Shown one piece after another: positions 23,299 to 35,886 of a stretch of DNA of 64,000 nt. Position numbers and translations under genes: made by a program. Positions within the stretch are counted from its first letter, which is position 1, and each line of letters begins with the position of its first letter. The DNA comes from Chloranthus sessilifolius (taxonomy: Eukaryota > Streptophyta > Magnoliopsida > Chloranthales > Chloranthaceae), in the NCBI GenBank assembly GCA_021018995.1, contig CM037593.1, positions 44,343,810-44,407,809 on the forward strand, read 5' to 3'. The notes beneath the pieces are model-generated. The model made no database searches. It was not told the DNA's origin and worked only from the letters and a program-made list of their open reading frames with translations.

Positions 23299-25769
23299 TA
23301 AATAGTTAATAAAAAGGCTAATGAGACCATTATTCTGGTTATACCATTTTGGTTATTCTCTAATCAACTCTCTCTATTTTTCTTCTTCTTCCTCCACTTT
23401 CCTAAAACCTATTACCTTCACTTAATTCTAACCCTAATGTCCTATCACTAAATCTCCACACACCATTCTTATCAACTCCTTCTCGGTATCAGGGCAGGTC
23501 ACGAAGACCTAATTCATCATCTTCCTCCAACTTACTGACATCAGCATGATGTCATGCTAACGTCAGCCAGGTGAACCTTTTTTTACCTCGATTTAACTTG
23601 AAACTTACATGCTCAGAATCGTTTTTCCTTGTGGTTCTTTGTTCTTCTGGAGCATTGAAGATGGAGTTCATCTTATAGGAGGTTCGAACCTTTTTTCTTT
23701 GTTGGTTTCTCTCTCCAGAATAACGATTTTTTGGAGATCTACTCACCATGTGATCTCATATCTGAAGAAGGTTGTTTGGGGATGGATTGGCCAACCATTA
23801 CGCATTGATTGAGTCCAACCTTGCCTAATTTGGTTTAGATTTGAAGTTGTTGTGCTTGTTTAACTGTTCTTCATTGCCCAACTTCGAATTTTTGGGTTGC
23901 AAATTTCCATGTGGATGTGATTATTATTGAAGTTGTTTGGGACTGCATTGGTTTGGCTGTTGGGATGTTTAGACTCCAGTTTCGTGGAGATCTGAGAATT
24001 TTATGTCGATTCTCATACCTTCAACCTTCATCGCCTGATGATGTTCTTCACCCCTTTTCTTGAAATTGTTGAAGATTGTTTGAACCTATTTTAGTACCAG
24101 TTTTTTAGTTACGTTTTTGGTGTATTTGCTGCCTTGTTTTATATAATGGGAGATAAATACATAGTACTGAGTGGTGACAATTTGCTCTAGACCATTAAAT
24201 TCCTCAAATTACCTTCAATGGAAAAGGGAAATTACCCTATATCTTCAAGGTAGGAAGAAGATGGGTCTTCTTACCGGATCTCTTCTTAAGCCTGAACCTA
24301 GAACACTAGAGATTACTGATTGGGAAGCCAAAAGTGCCATTATTTTTGGCTGGTTGTTCAATTCTATGGACCCACATATTTCTTGAACCTTGATGTTCGA
24401 TGAGTCTTGATTCCCTACTATGGCATAGCTTGAAGGGACCTTCACCCCGGCTGAACATGATACTCGGATCTATTAGCTTAATTGTGGTATTATTGAGTGT
24501 CGACAGGGAGACATGACCATGGGAGAGTATTTCAATACTCTACAGAGCATGTGAGAGGAGCTCAACCATTTTGAGCTGATTACTCAGTTTGGTATTAAGG
24601 TGGGATCTGTACTTGCTAAATGACATGAGTGTCAGCATAATTATTCTTATTTGGACGACCTTCGTTCTGAGTGTGAGCAGACACGGGGGCAGATACCTAC
24701 GACATGCCCCCTTCCTTCTCTCAGCACGATATATGAGATTCATTTTTCAACGGATTAGTGAGGTACTATTATGGCTCCCGCTTCTACTACTACACCTTCA
24801 GAGAGTTCTGCCTTTGTCATTGATTCTCAAGCTAGTCGTGGTAGAGACTCTAACCTTGGTCGTGGTAAGGGTCGTGGTGGCAGAGGCAGTGGTAATATTT
24901 ATGCTCATTGTAGAAAAACTGGACATGATCTCGTGCATTTTTTTAAGCTTCATCGATATCTAGATTCATTTCAGCCGAGATCTTAAGCTCAAACAACTTA
25001 TGCTTCTAGATCTGAGACTTCTATTAATACTAGTGGCACCCCCTCTTTGGATTCAGTGAGTTCCTTCCGTGCCGATATGCTGGAGATGGTTTGCTCTAAG
25101 CTGAGGTCACATACTACTAGTGCTACACCTACAACTACTACTTCCACTGCTACTCATGGAGCTTCAGGTACATCTGCCTTCACAACTTCTACTTCCTCAT
25201 ATTCATCTCCCTGAATCATTGATTCTGGTGCTACCGACCATATGGCAGGTGAGTCATAGGATCTTATTAGCTATGCACTTGCTAGTACTTCAACCCAGGT
25301 TCGACTTGCTGACGGATCCTTTACTCCGGTTCTTGGAGTTGGGACTATTTCTTTATCTTCATCCTTTTCTTTACCTCATACTCTGCATGTTTCTAATTTT
25401 TTGACCAATCTTCTTTTTGTTAGTTGTCTTGCAAAACATTTGAATTGTTGTGTAGCATTCTATCCTTCTTATTGTATCTTGGAGGAGTTGAGTACAAGGA
25501 AGATTATTGGTAGAGGCATAGAGTGCGGAGGCCTGTACTACTTTGATGATGGAGTGAATAGTTTGGTTTCCTTTGTTGCTGTTTCTACTGATGCCTCTAC
25601 TAGTTTTTGTTTTTCTCTTTCTATTATTACCTCTCATGATATTGTGACTTTGTGGCATGCTCAATTGGGACATGTTGGATTTAGAACTCTTTTCCATGTT
25701 GTTCCTAGTTTTAAATCTTTATGCACAACTATTAGAATCAAATGTGAGATCTGTGAATTTTCTAAACAT

Positions 25770-28285
25770 GTGACAGCCCGGATTTCGGCACTCAGAAACC
25801 CGTGCCATCGACACGATCATCTTGACCGTGTCCCTTAGCTATGCACGGAACTTTGGTATATCAAGCAACAATGATGAACTGAAATGACAATAATAAATGC
25901 GGAAATAATATCATCATCACATCTCAAAAGACAGTTACCTTCATGTCCCTGCATGAATATAGAACCGATCCGAACCATCGATGATAGCTAATCATCACTG
26001 ATGGTTCGCCCAAAAGAATATCTCAATACTTAATTACATGATTTAAACAAAATCAAGACTTGACATACCAAGCCGTACCAATAATCTCTCAAAACAAAAC
26101 CCTCAAAATGCACAGCAGAGTCCTCTAGAAGAAGTCCTCTGGAGGCGGCTCTAACTCTTCACCAGGTGCTGGGTCTGACTCACCAGGGTCAACGTCCCTG
26201 AAGTGTCAATAGCTGCTAACAATGGACCTGCGTCGTATAGTCTAAAGGGTGAGCTACATCCTAGCTCAATAGGGAACAAACACAGTTGAACATATAAATT
26301 ATAACTCACATATATTCCATGATATGCCATGCATGATATGTCTATGCAGTTACTGAGAAATACAGTTGAAAAGAAATCACATTTTACTGGTAGTTTACAC
26401 ATGTCTTTCAATTAATCATGAATGACACTAAATACGCCTAAAGCAAAACTTAACCTTTCAACTTAAGTAATCCCCGAGCAATATAGCATCGAGCCCCGAT
26501 GAGATACCCTTCATTGTCATCTATATAGACAGTTTTAAACGTATTCCCTGGGAATACGATTAGTACCCAAACCCCTTTCCCTTGGGGATCGGTGGCGGGG
26601 TTTCAACTTATCTCAATTCAACACCCCTGGGGTGTGCTTACTGTGTACGGATAAGCCTCCGCACTGACTTACGGTTTCACCGCCGTATCGGTCACGGATA
26701 TCCTGCCGCGTCAGTCGTGGGTATCCTATCAAACCTCAAATAATAAAAATATCAGGTACTTTACATATAGTTATTCACCATGTAAGTGTGGCATCTTATA
26801 TCAGTTAGGCCTTATCTAACATTATTCAATCTTGGATACATCCCTGGGATGTATCCATTCAGTTGCATCACACCTGATGCTCTTATTACTTTACTTCCTC
26901 ATCCCCTGGGGATGGCTCATTATGATTACTCTTATAGATGTCACATACACACCCTTTTCACAAAACTTTAAGCAATAAAACAGTTGTCAATTTGAATCTA
27001 TATCACTACATACATGCTCTTGCAATTTAAAGAACATGTTCAAGGTGTTCCCTACCTCAAGTTTCTGTTAAGTCACACATCAAGGTCCCACGTGGCTCCT
27101 TGTGCCCAAGTTCACACGTACCACCTATGGTACAACATAACACATGAAAAACATCAATAAAGATGTAACAAGGAAGGTCCAAGACCCTCCAAAAATCTCC
27201 AAGTCAAACTCAAAAGTCAATAAAAACTGGCACAGTCGATTAATCGAACTCCAAGGTCGATTAATCAAATCTGATTCGATTAATCGACTCCCAAAATCGA
27301 TTAATCGAAATTCAAAGTCGATTAATCGATTCTCAAAACCGATTAATCGAGATTCCCATTCGATTAATCGAAATTCTCTACTCCATCCATTCGATTCTCA
27401 ATTCGAGTAATCAAATTCCCAAAATCGATTAATCGATCCCAATTCGATTAATCGAAATTCGAAATCGATTATCGAAATCCCATTTCGATTAGTCGATTTC
27501 CCCAGGTTCTTTTTCCTCCATCCACTGGAGTCCACTGGAGGTTCTCAGTCGATTAATCGACACCACAATCGATTAGTCAAAATTCAAAGTCGATTAATCG
27601 AAACTCAGTTCGATTAATCGAATTCGGGTTCTTTGATTTTTCAACTTCCTGGCGAAAATTGATTAATCGAATCTCAATTTCGATTAATCGAATTGGCCAG
27701 ATTCAGCCCCCTTTTTAGGCTGTTCTTCCCCATCTTTTCCTACTATTTTTCCTTCATTTTTCTAAGCCTTTATCCTATAATTTAAACCATTCTTAACTAC
27801 AATGAACTCACATAACTTATGCATTGAATTTACAAGGATTTTACCTTCAATCAATTTCAAATTGATTAGATCTAATGGTTGGAAAGGCTAGGGTTCCAGC
27901 TTTTGGCTCTAACGAAATCCCTCGCTTTGAATCCGGCCTTAAATGCTCGAATCCCCCCTTCCAATCAGCTGCAATAACTCTTCTCTTTACTCCTCTCTCT
28001 CTCTCTCTCTCTCTTCTTTACTCTCCTTCAACAACCAAAACAATTTATTTTAGGGTTATTAAACCCTTTTATTTCCCTTCTAACTTGTGTATTGAACACA
28101 TACACTAGAAGTAGGTGTATGTGACTCCGGATTTCGTCACATTCCACACATTCACTTAATTTCTCACATCTCATCTGTTCATCATACCCTACGTCATCTA
28201 GTGAACTCCTACATGGTCAAACCTATGACCAGTCGGGCACGGATCTCGAGGTCACTGTTTAACGTGAAATTTTCAGGATATTACA
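25770..28285 (-). mobile_element. 2.5-kb solo LTR (Tekay/Del-like) inserted in the copia integrase
   Basis: It is flanked by AAACA at 25765-25769 and 28286-28290, with ends TGTGACAGCCC and GGATATTACA (minus-strand start TGTAATATCC). Its size and ends resemble Tekay/Del LTRs, including the LTRs at 55438 and 62308, but the sequence is a different family. No element body accompanies it. It carries the palindrome array described separately and a CT microsatellite at about 27990-28015. Confidence 0.85.
27230..27695. repeat. Array of the palindrome TCGATTAATCGA
   Basis: The perfect 10-base core CGATTAATCG starts at 27237, 27277, 27298, 27319, 27340, 27361, 27426, 27445, 27550, 27591, 27611 and 27681. 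About six near copies fill some gaps (for example at 27258). In the first part the step is almost constant at 21 bp, with A-rich spacers. The core is its own reverse complement, so each unit is a potential two-fold binding site or small cruciform. It lies inside the 2.5-kb solo LTR. Confidence 0.9.
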
Positions 28286-30413
28286 AAACATAATCGTAGT
28301 TCTTACCCTGCTCATATGTAAAAATTTCATGCTCCCTTTTATTTAGTGCACTCTGATGTGTGGGGACCTCCCCCAATTTTAAATTTGGATGGTTTTAAAT
28401 ATTATGTGATTTTCATCGATGATTAACTTGTCTTACTTGGGTATATCTGTTGAAATCAAAAGATGAGGTTTTCCACAAATTTCAAGAATTTCACTTTATG
28501 GTGAAAGCACAATATGAGCGCACTATCAAGATTTTTCACATTGATAATGATGGAGAATATGTTTCTCATGCCTTTGATCAATACCTTTGGTCACATGGCA
28601 TATCTCATTAGTTGTCTTGCCCTTATACTCCTCAATAAAACGGTGTTGTGGAGCGTAAGCATAAGCATCTTATTGGAGTCACTTGTTTACTTCTCAAATG
28701 TATGCATGTTCTGAAGTCTTATTGGTTAATGGATTTTCTTACTTCCTATTTTTTAATTAATCATACTTCCGTTAGCGTACTCAGCGGTGATATTATTTAT
28801 CATTATCTGCATCCTCAAAAAATCTTGCATCCTGTAACCCCTAGAGTTTTTTGATGCAAGTGTTTTGTTTAGGATCTTAGCCCCGCACAAATAAATATTG
28901 GATGATAAATCTATCAAATGCTTTTTTGTGGGTTATTCTACTCAGTCTAAAGGATATAAGTGTTATGATCCTTTAACTCAACGTCATTATAAGTCTATGA
29001 ATGTTTCCTTTTTTTGAAGATGAACCATATTTTTCTTTGGATAAGGTGACTCCTTCACCTTCTCTTGATGTTCCTATGCATGTTGTTATTCGTTCTTCTT
29101 CATCAGAACAACAACACAAGATGACAAATATCTTACCTGGTAACGTCAAAAATGACATGGGTCCTACTCCACTATGCAGCTTTCACCTACCTTCTCTTCA
29201 ATTCCCCCTATAAGTATCTCTTCTCCTCCTGGTATTGTTGCTTCATCTACTGATGTTGTTGATTTGAATGTTCCCATTTCTCTAAGGAAAGGGACTTGCT
29301 CATGTGTTACATTTCCATACCCGATTGTTAAATATGTCCTCTCAACCCCATTCCTATGTCTATGAAGCGCTTCTTTCTCAGGTCGACACTTTACCATTCC
29401 ATGTTCTATGCATGATGCCCTTGTTCATCCTCAGTGGAAAGTCTTTATACTTTATGAAATGGAAGCCCTTTAGGAATCATACATTTCACTTCCTCCAAGG
29501 AAGACTGCTATAGGATGTTTGTGGGTTTTGCTGTTAAACATCATCCGAATGGTACTGTTGCTCACTATAAAGCTCATTTGGTGGCACAGGGCTTCACACA
29601 GGCATATAAAATTGGTTATGAGGCTACTTTTGCTCCTATAGCCAAACTTACCTCTGTTAGAGTCCTCTACATTGCTGCCAACCAAGGTTAGCCACCCTTT
29701 CAACTTGATGTCAAGAATACGTTCTTGAATGGAGATCTTCATGAGGAAGTTTACATGAAACCACATACTGGTTTTCAACTTTAGGGGGAGTCTTCTAATA
29801 TATCTACTATCTGTCGTCTTCGCAAAGAAATATATGTTCTAAAATAATCTCCACGTGCATGGTTTCAGTGGTTCAATGGTGCTATTTTGGAGATGGGATT
29901 TCAGCGATGCCAATTTGAGCATAGCTATTTTGGAGATGGGATTTCAGCGATGCCAATTTGAGCATACTATTTTTATGCATCTTAGTCTTATGGGCCACAA
30001 CATCCTTTTGGTCTATGTTGATGACATAATCCTCACAGGGGATGACTTGGAGTTTATATCTTCTATTAAAAGTGAACTTGGCAGGAGCTTTGGAGTTAAT
30101 GATTTGGGGACTTTGAAGTATTTTCTTGGTTTAGAAATGTCTCAATCACATAAGGGCATTTTTGTCCCAAAGGAAATATGCCTTAGATCTTCTGAAGTAC
30201 ACGTGAATGTTATAATATACGCTTGTTACTTCTCCTATGGATCCTAAACTCTCCCTACATGAGAAAGGAGGAGAGCTTCTCTCTGATCCTCATGAGTATC
30301 AAATACTTATCGACTGACTGATTTATCTTACTTTAACTCAATCTAGTCTCACTTTCATAGTTAGCTTGGATAGTCAATATATGCATGCTCCGCATTCGTC
30401 AAATATGGATGTT

Positions 30414-32740
30414 TGTGACGGGGCCAATATTTGAGCTTGTAGTATGGTGCTTAGGGCACGACATGTGGTGAAAGGAGGGCACGCGACATGGGGCCAAAGG
30501 GGCCTGGCAACGTTGTCGCGCTGTGAGGACGCGACACGATCACATGGGGGGTAAGATGCGGGAGTGATGCGGTCGCGACACGGACGCGACATAGCCAAGC
30601 TGGGCTAGCGATGCGAAGGCATTGCGGTATGTCAAACCAAGGGGTTTGAGGTTCTCCTGCCATTCTGGCTGAATGACTGTTTTATCCTTCTATGTGGGAG
30701 AGGAGCTAGAGAGTTGCCTTCCACCCACACGGGGCCTTGCATTGCCAGAGGGGGCGCAAGTGTCTCCTTGGCCTGAAAGGGTGGGCCTAGGACATCGACG
30801 CAATGATGCCGTGTGGCACCCAAGTGAGGTTGATGTATCGCCCCGGACTACGCGTCGCGATGTATTACGGCTGGACAACCTCACAAGAACACTAAAGCGT
30901 TGTGTGGGACTCGGTTGAGCACGACAGCATGTGGGCCAAGGATGGATGGGTGCTAGTAATGCAGAACGCACAAGAAGGCAGGCTGCATGGGACTCAGTTG
31001 AGCACGCTAGCACGAGGCACAAGACTGTGGACTTGGTTCGGTATATGGGTAAGACATGATGGCATGGAGCGCTGCATGCCAAGACTATTGCGAAGCGAGG
31101 TACTAGTGCAGTGCACAGGGTGAAGCTTGAGCAGGCCAAGTTTAGCATAGTGGTGCAAATAAGTGTGTCGTAAGGGGCATGATACACTGGGTGGTAGGCC
31201 ATGAAATAGAGGTAACCACGTTGGGGGAGTTCCCGTCCTCTAGGCGAGTGGGATCAGAGCTGATATGTAGATGAGTTGGCTTCGTTGCATGCGGTAGCAG
31301 AGCATCGCGCGGGTTGGTAGTGCGTTGGAGGACGCCCCACGACAGTTGGTATCAGAAGTAGGCTGACTTAGCGCAACTGACATTAGGTGCCGCACGGGAC
31401 TGAGATTACAGAAAAGCGACCCCGTGACATTTGGTATCAAAGCCATGTTCGATCTAGAAGTGATGATGCTATTGAGCAAATTAGTGTTAGCAGAGGCACG
31501 TGATGTGGTGTCAAGAGGGCACGCGACATCCCCGAGCTAGTTAACAGGTGAGGGCCTTATGACAGGGAAACCAGGTTGACCCGACAGGGGTGACGGTGGG
31601 GAGCTAGTGGGAAGGTGCAAACCTAAGAACTAGAAATGAGATGCTAACAGGCTGGGAGGAGTTGGCGGGGTCAGTTCACTGTGATAATGCGTCAACGAGG
31701 ACATTGACATTATGGAGTGGTGGAGGATGTGACGGAGCCAATACTTGAGCTTGTAGCATGGTGCTTGGGGCACGACATGTGGTGTCAGGAGGGTAGGTGA
31801 CATGGGGCCAAGGGGGCCTGACGACGTGGTTGCGCTGCAAGGACGCGACACGATCACATGGGGGGTAAGATGCGGGAGTGATGCGATCACGACATGGACG
31901 CGACTTAGCCAAGCTGGGCTAGCGATACGAAGGCATTGCGGTATGTCAAACCTAGGGGTTTGAGGTTCTCCTGCTATTCTGACCGAATGACTGTTTTACC
32001 CTTCTATGTGGGAGAGGAGCTGGAGAGTTACCTTCCACCACACGGGGCCTTGCGTTGCCAGAGGGGGCACAAGTGACTCCTAGGCCTGAAAGGGTGGGCT
32101 TAGGACGTCGACACAGCGATGCCGTGTGGCACCCAGGTGAGGTTGATGTATGGCCCCAGACTACGCGTCGCGGTGTATACGGCTGGGCAATCTCATGAGA
32201 ACACTAGAGCACTGCTTGGGACTCAGTTGAGCACGACAGCATGTGGGCCAAGGATGGATGGGTGTTAGTAATTTGGAACACACACGAAGGCAGGCTGCAT
32301 GGGACTCAGTTGAACACGCTAACACGAGGCACAAGGCTGTGGGCTTGGTTTCATATGTGGGCAAGACATGATGGCATGGGGAGCTGCATGCCAAGACTAT
32401 TGCGAAGTGAGGTACTAGTGCAGTGTACATGGTGAAGCTTGAGCAGGCCAAGTTTAGCACAATGGTGCAAATGAGCGTATCGTAAGGGGCACGATACACT
32501 GGGTGGTAGGCCACGAAATAGAGGTAACCACATTGGGGGAGTTCTCATCCTCTAGACGGGTGGTATCAGAGCTGATGTGTAGATGGGTTAGCTTCGTTGC
32601 ATGCGGTAGCGGAGCACCGTACGGGTTGGTAGTGCGTCGAAGGACGCCCCGCGACAGTTGGTATCAGAAGTAGGCTGACTTAGTGCACCAGGCATTAGGT
32701 GTCGCACGGGACTAAGGTTGCAGAAGAGCGACCCAGTGAC
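30414..32740 (+). mobile_element. Coding-free LTR element with two 1-kb LTRs and a 0.3-kb interior
   Basis: LTR1 is 30414-31429 and LTR2 is 31728-32740/1; both start TGTGACGG and end near GTGACA. Between them lie a primer site TGGTATCAAAGCC (31432-31444, initiator tRNA-Met type) and a polypurine tract GGAGTGGTGGAGGA (31714-31727). ATGTT flanks the whole unit (30409-30413 and 32741-32745; the last A may belong to the LTR). The interior has no gag or pol frame, so it must have moved with proteins from another element, in the manner of TRIM/LARD elements. It is GC-richer than its surroundings. The two LTRs are clearly similar but have tens of differences. Confidence 0.85.
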
Positions 32741-32874
32741 ATGTTGCTCATTGGATTTTGAGATATCTCAAATGCAAACCAGGACGAGGGATTCTTTATC
32801 GTTTTCATAGCCATCGTCACATATATGGGTATGAAGATGTAGATTGTGTTGATGGTGTCACTGATAGGCGATCC

Positions 32875-34001
32875 TGGTGCGAAATAGAAGCCTACACGTC
32901 GAGTTTGTGACCGAATAACAAGGAGACATCGAAAGAGAAAGTGGACCCGCAAATAAGTATTTAACAAGCCTGTTAAAGACCCATTGCACGTTGTATTAGG
33001 CATTTTATATAGGTTTAGTTTCCTTTTATTAGGATTCTTTTAATAAATAGTTTATTTTAAGATTAGTTTCCTTATTTAAATCATTTAAGGGTCAGACACA
33101 AATATGTGATATGTGACTGTTAATTTCGTCATTTTTAGTGCAACCATCGGAAAAGTGGTCATAAGTCTATCAATGTATATCAGAATTGCATGATTTCTGT
33201 CTTATTAGAAAGCTATTTCGATAAGTTTTCAAATAAGACTAATTTCACATCAATCGGACATAATTTTATCCTTCAATGGTGAAATTAATTATGACCGATA
33301 GATTAGAAAGTTTTAAAGTTGATTAGGAGTTTTAATTTTAATAGTATTTTTAGGGTTTCTTTACTTTATAAATACACATTGTAATCTCTTATTGAATAGT
33401 GAATGGTTAATAAAAATTTATTTTTCAAAATTAAGAGCTTTGAACAGGTTTTCTTCGAGGGTGCGATTCTCTCAAAACTTAGAAGAACGATTCTTCTTTC
33501 CACGTGCAGTTTGGTGTGAGGCTAACTATCTTCTTTGGAGTGATTCTTTGGATCTTTTATCCCTTTTCTATTTTATCTTTAGATTACTATCAGGTAATTT
33601 ATCTAGTTTATTTCTCCTATTGAAAATATAGTTTCCTTTTTATATTATTGTTGGGATTTTGTTTATAAATTCCTAACCCTAATTTGTTGACTCCCTTTGA
33701 ACGATTTAAGCCTTTTAGACCTTAAATTATTCAAATCCTAGTAAGGAGTCAAGAGACAACATCAAGATTGTTACTTGGTGCCCTAAAAGAGATCGAAACT
33801 AAAGTCTATTTTTAAACCTATTTTCTAGATCGTGAAGTTCATATGCTAACAAACGCTAAATCAAATCAATTAAATTGCTCTCATAAAGTTATTAAATATT
33901 TTATATATTTTGGGATTAATTTCTATATCTCCGTTGCTCAATTAAATCTCAAATTGATTTTAAAATTGTATAACTAGGGCTTTAGCGTTTTTACTGCATC
34001 A
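32875..34001 (+). mobile_element. 1.1-kb solo LTR in the copia RNase H region
   Basis: It is flanked by GATCC at 32870-32874 and 34002-34006, with ends TGGTGCG and CTGCATCA. It is related to the LTRs at 49137 and 52626: the left part shares AGAGAAAGTGGACCC, and the right part shares TTGGTTAAT-like, GGGTGNGATTCTCTC and GTTTGGTG blocks in the same order. A middle block (about 33205-33255) matches that family in reverse orientation. Confidence 0.85.
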
Positions 34002-34388
34002 GATCCACTTCTGGGTATTGTGCTTTTCTCGGTAGTAATCTTGTTGTGTGGAAAATCAAGAAGCGACATGTTTTTTTGCTCTAGTGCGGATGCTGAGTAC
34101 CATGCTATTGCCCATGGTGCTTGTGAGATGTTATGGTTAGGATCTCTAATAATGGAGCTTGACTTTCCTATTTCTGGCTCTATGCCCCTTCATTGTGATA
34201 ATGAAGCTGCGAAAATAATTGCCTCTGATTATGTTTTACATGAGCGAACTAAGTATATAGAGGTGGATATTTCATTTTGTCAGAGAAAAAGTATGAGATG
34301 GTTTCTTCGATCTTATTGGTGTTGCTTCTTCAAGATGTAATGATCAAGCTGGGTATACATGATATCTATGCTCTAGCTTGAGGGGTAG

Positions 34389-34669
34389 TGTTAATGCTTA
34401 TTGCTTATGCATTGTATTTAATATAGTTGGTGTGTGTTACTTATTTATGGGTATGCATGTAGTAAATGGTTAATATAAAAGCTAATGAGACCATAATTCT
34501 CATTATGCCATCTCATAATTCTCATTATGCCATCTTGGCTAGCATCTAATTAACTTTGTCTATTCTTCTTCTTCTTCCACTATCTTACCCTAAACCTATT
34601 ACCTTCACTTAATCCTAACCGTAATCTCCTATCACTAAATCTCCACACATTATTTTTCTCAACTCCTCT
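34389..34669 (+). repeat. 3' LTR of the copia element
   Basis: It starts TGTTAAT and matches the split 5' LTR, including GTATTTAATATAG, GCATGTAGTAAAT and TAATGAGACC. It is preceded by the polypurine tract GAGGGGTAG (34380-34388). The exact end is uncertain by a few bases, and no clean target duplication for the whole element was found. Confidence 0.8.
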
Positions 34670-35477
34670 TACGAGGTTAATGTCCCAAATTGAATGATTG
34701 CGCTACTTGGACAGGTTAGAGGTGGGTCTCGCTATGGCAATTTTATGGGAGCTTCATACATTGTGGTTTAATAAATGTGGGTGTTAGATTGTTTACTTAG
34801 TTGATTAATAGATGCGGGTGTTAAATCTTTAGAATATGATTGCCTGGGAGGAAGTTATATCTTAAAACAAATTTTCTACCTATATAATCAGTGAAGACTT
34901 GCTGGAAGAGGACTAGAGAGGAATTGGAATTTTGTCAAGAAGAGGCTTGCAAGGTTTGAAAAATACTAAGGGTAAAGATTTTTAATTTGTATTCGTATCG
35001 GCTTTTCCATTTTATTGCCCATGTCAAGCAAAGGTTTTTGTTGCAGCTACGTACTGTAATTAATGCCACTAAATGAAAAGGTTTTCTTTGTGTGTTATGA
35101 TTAAAATATACAAATTCTTTTGTGTGTTATTAACGTTGGTTTTATGATTTTCCAAGGTTATAACTTTTTTTTCTCGACTTGCCCAACTTTACTTCAAAAG
35201 TATCATACATTCCAGATACCAAGTAATCATGTAATATCCCCTGAGATACCTGCATGCTAGCTTGTCCCTGGATCAATCAATTGTTAGTGGGTATCTAGGA
35301 ATATCTAATCCTGAAGATCTACATTTTCAGTTTGAAAGTTCCATGAAATTCAGCTGTTTAGATTGTAATTCCTAGCTGAAAGTTGTTGGATCTATTTATC
35401 TGACCATCTAAATATTTGCCTTAGGATTTAAGCGTATGATCAATCAAAATAATAGATCTGATTTATAAATTAAAATA
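34670..35477. other. No gene recognised (intron sequence)
   Basis: AT-rich sequence after the copia 3' LTR. I see no coding signal or clear repeat in it. Confidence 0.5.
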
Positions 35478-35886
35478 TAATGTGTACCTTATCGCAAATA
35501 TTGTAACCGTTGACTCTAGTCGATGCAATGAATGCAATTCGAAGCTTTTCCTACAAGGAAGAAGAAGAAGGTGAAAGTGGCTCTACCCGCCTCTCTTGCT
35601 GCACTCTCTCGATGGGAAGGTATTAAAAGTCTTATGTGTAGTGAGCGGGGGACGTCCACCTATATATATAGCATGAAGAGTCATGCCCTGCCTAGAATAC
35701 CATCCATCAAGATATTCTAATAGGAATAAGAATCACATGTAAATCAGGAAACCTTGAAATTTCCTTCAATTCTCAATAATGTCATTTATTATTTCAAGCA
35801 ACTGCAATCCAGGATTTTATAAAATCCTAGAATGTGTGGACTACACAAAATAAGAATTTTAAGATTCCATAAAAATTCCAACAGTC
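35478..35886 (-). repeat. Probable Ty1/copia LTR with adjoining polypurine tract (minus strand)
   Basis: On the minus strand CAAGTGGGAGAC (35898-35887) is followed by TGTTGGAATTTTTATGG, the classic polypurine tract and LTR start of many plant copia elements. A TATATATATAGG-type box on the minus strand at about 35660-35670 fits an LTR promoter. The far end (near TGTGTACC at 35480) is a guess. The element's internal part would extend to the right. Confidence 0.5.

Larger units (their letters stand above)
24150..34340 (+). pseudogene. copia gag-pol remnant (interrupted)
   Basis: Recognisable parts in order are: gag (from about 24150; NSSNYLQWKREITLYLQG), a zinc-knuckle-like stretch (about 24895-24950), protease (IDSGATDHMAG near 25217), the pre-integrase region (LWHAQLGHVGF near 25652), integrase (HSDVWGPPP and IDNDGEY, 28340-28860), RT (about 29510-30410; FQLDVKNTFLNGDLHEEVYM, VYVDDIILTGDD) and RNase H (32746-34340; ADAEYHAIAHGACEMLWL). 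RT following integrase defines Ty1/copia. The frame is broken many times, and large insertions lie in integrase, between RT and RNase H, and in RNase H. Confidence 0.85.
19513..34669 (+). mobile_element. Ty1/copia element, old and broken, with four nested LTR-element insertions
   Basis: It starts TGTTAAT at 19513. The 5' LTR is about 270 bp (in two parts, 19513-19595 and 23304-about 23484). The primer site GGTATCAGGGC (23485) matches initiator tRNA-Met. Gag, protease, integrase, RT and RNase H follow on the plus strand in copia order, then the polypurine tract GAGGGGTAG and the 3' LTR (34389-about 34669). Without the four insertions (19596-23298, 25770-28285, 30414-32740, 32875-34001) and their duplicated targets it is about 5.5 kb, the usual copia size. 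The LTRs differ at roughly one base in ten by eye, so it is old. Apart from the insertions it has many breaks (ten or more). Confidence 0.9.

Noticed and set aside
27230-27695. CRISPR-like regular repeats
   Set aside because: The repeated word is only 10-12 bp and palindromic, the spacers are about 10 bp and similar to each other, and the context is a plant LTR with no cas genes.
30690-31202. 170-codon open frame on the minus strand
   Set aside because: It lies wholly in a GC-rich LTR; the matching place in the second LTR has a shorter, different frame, and no domain is recognisable.
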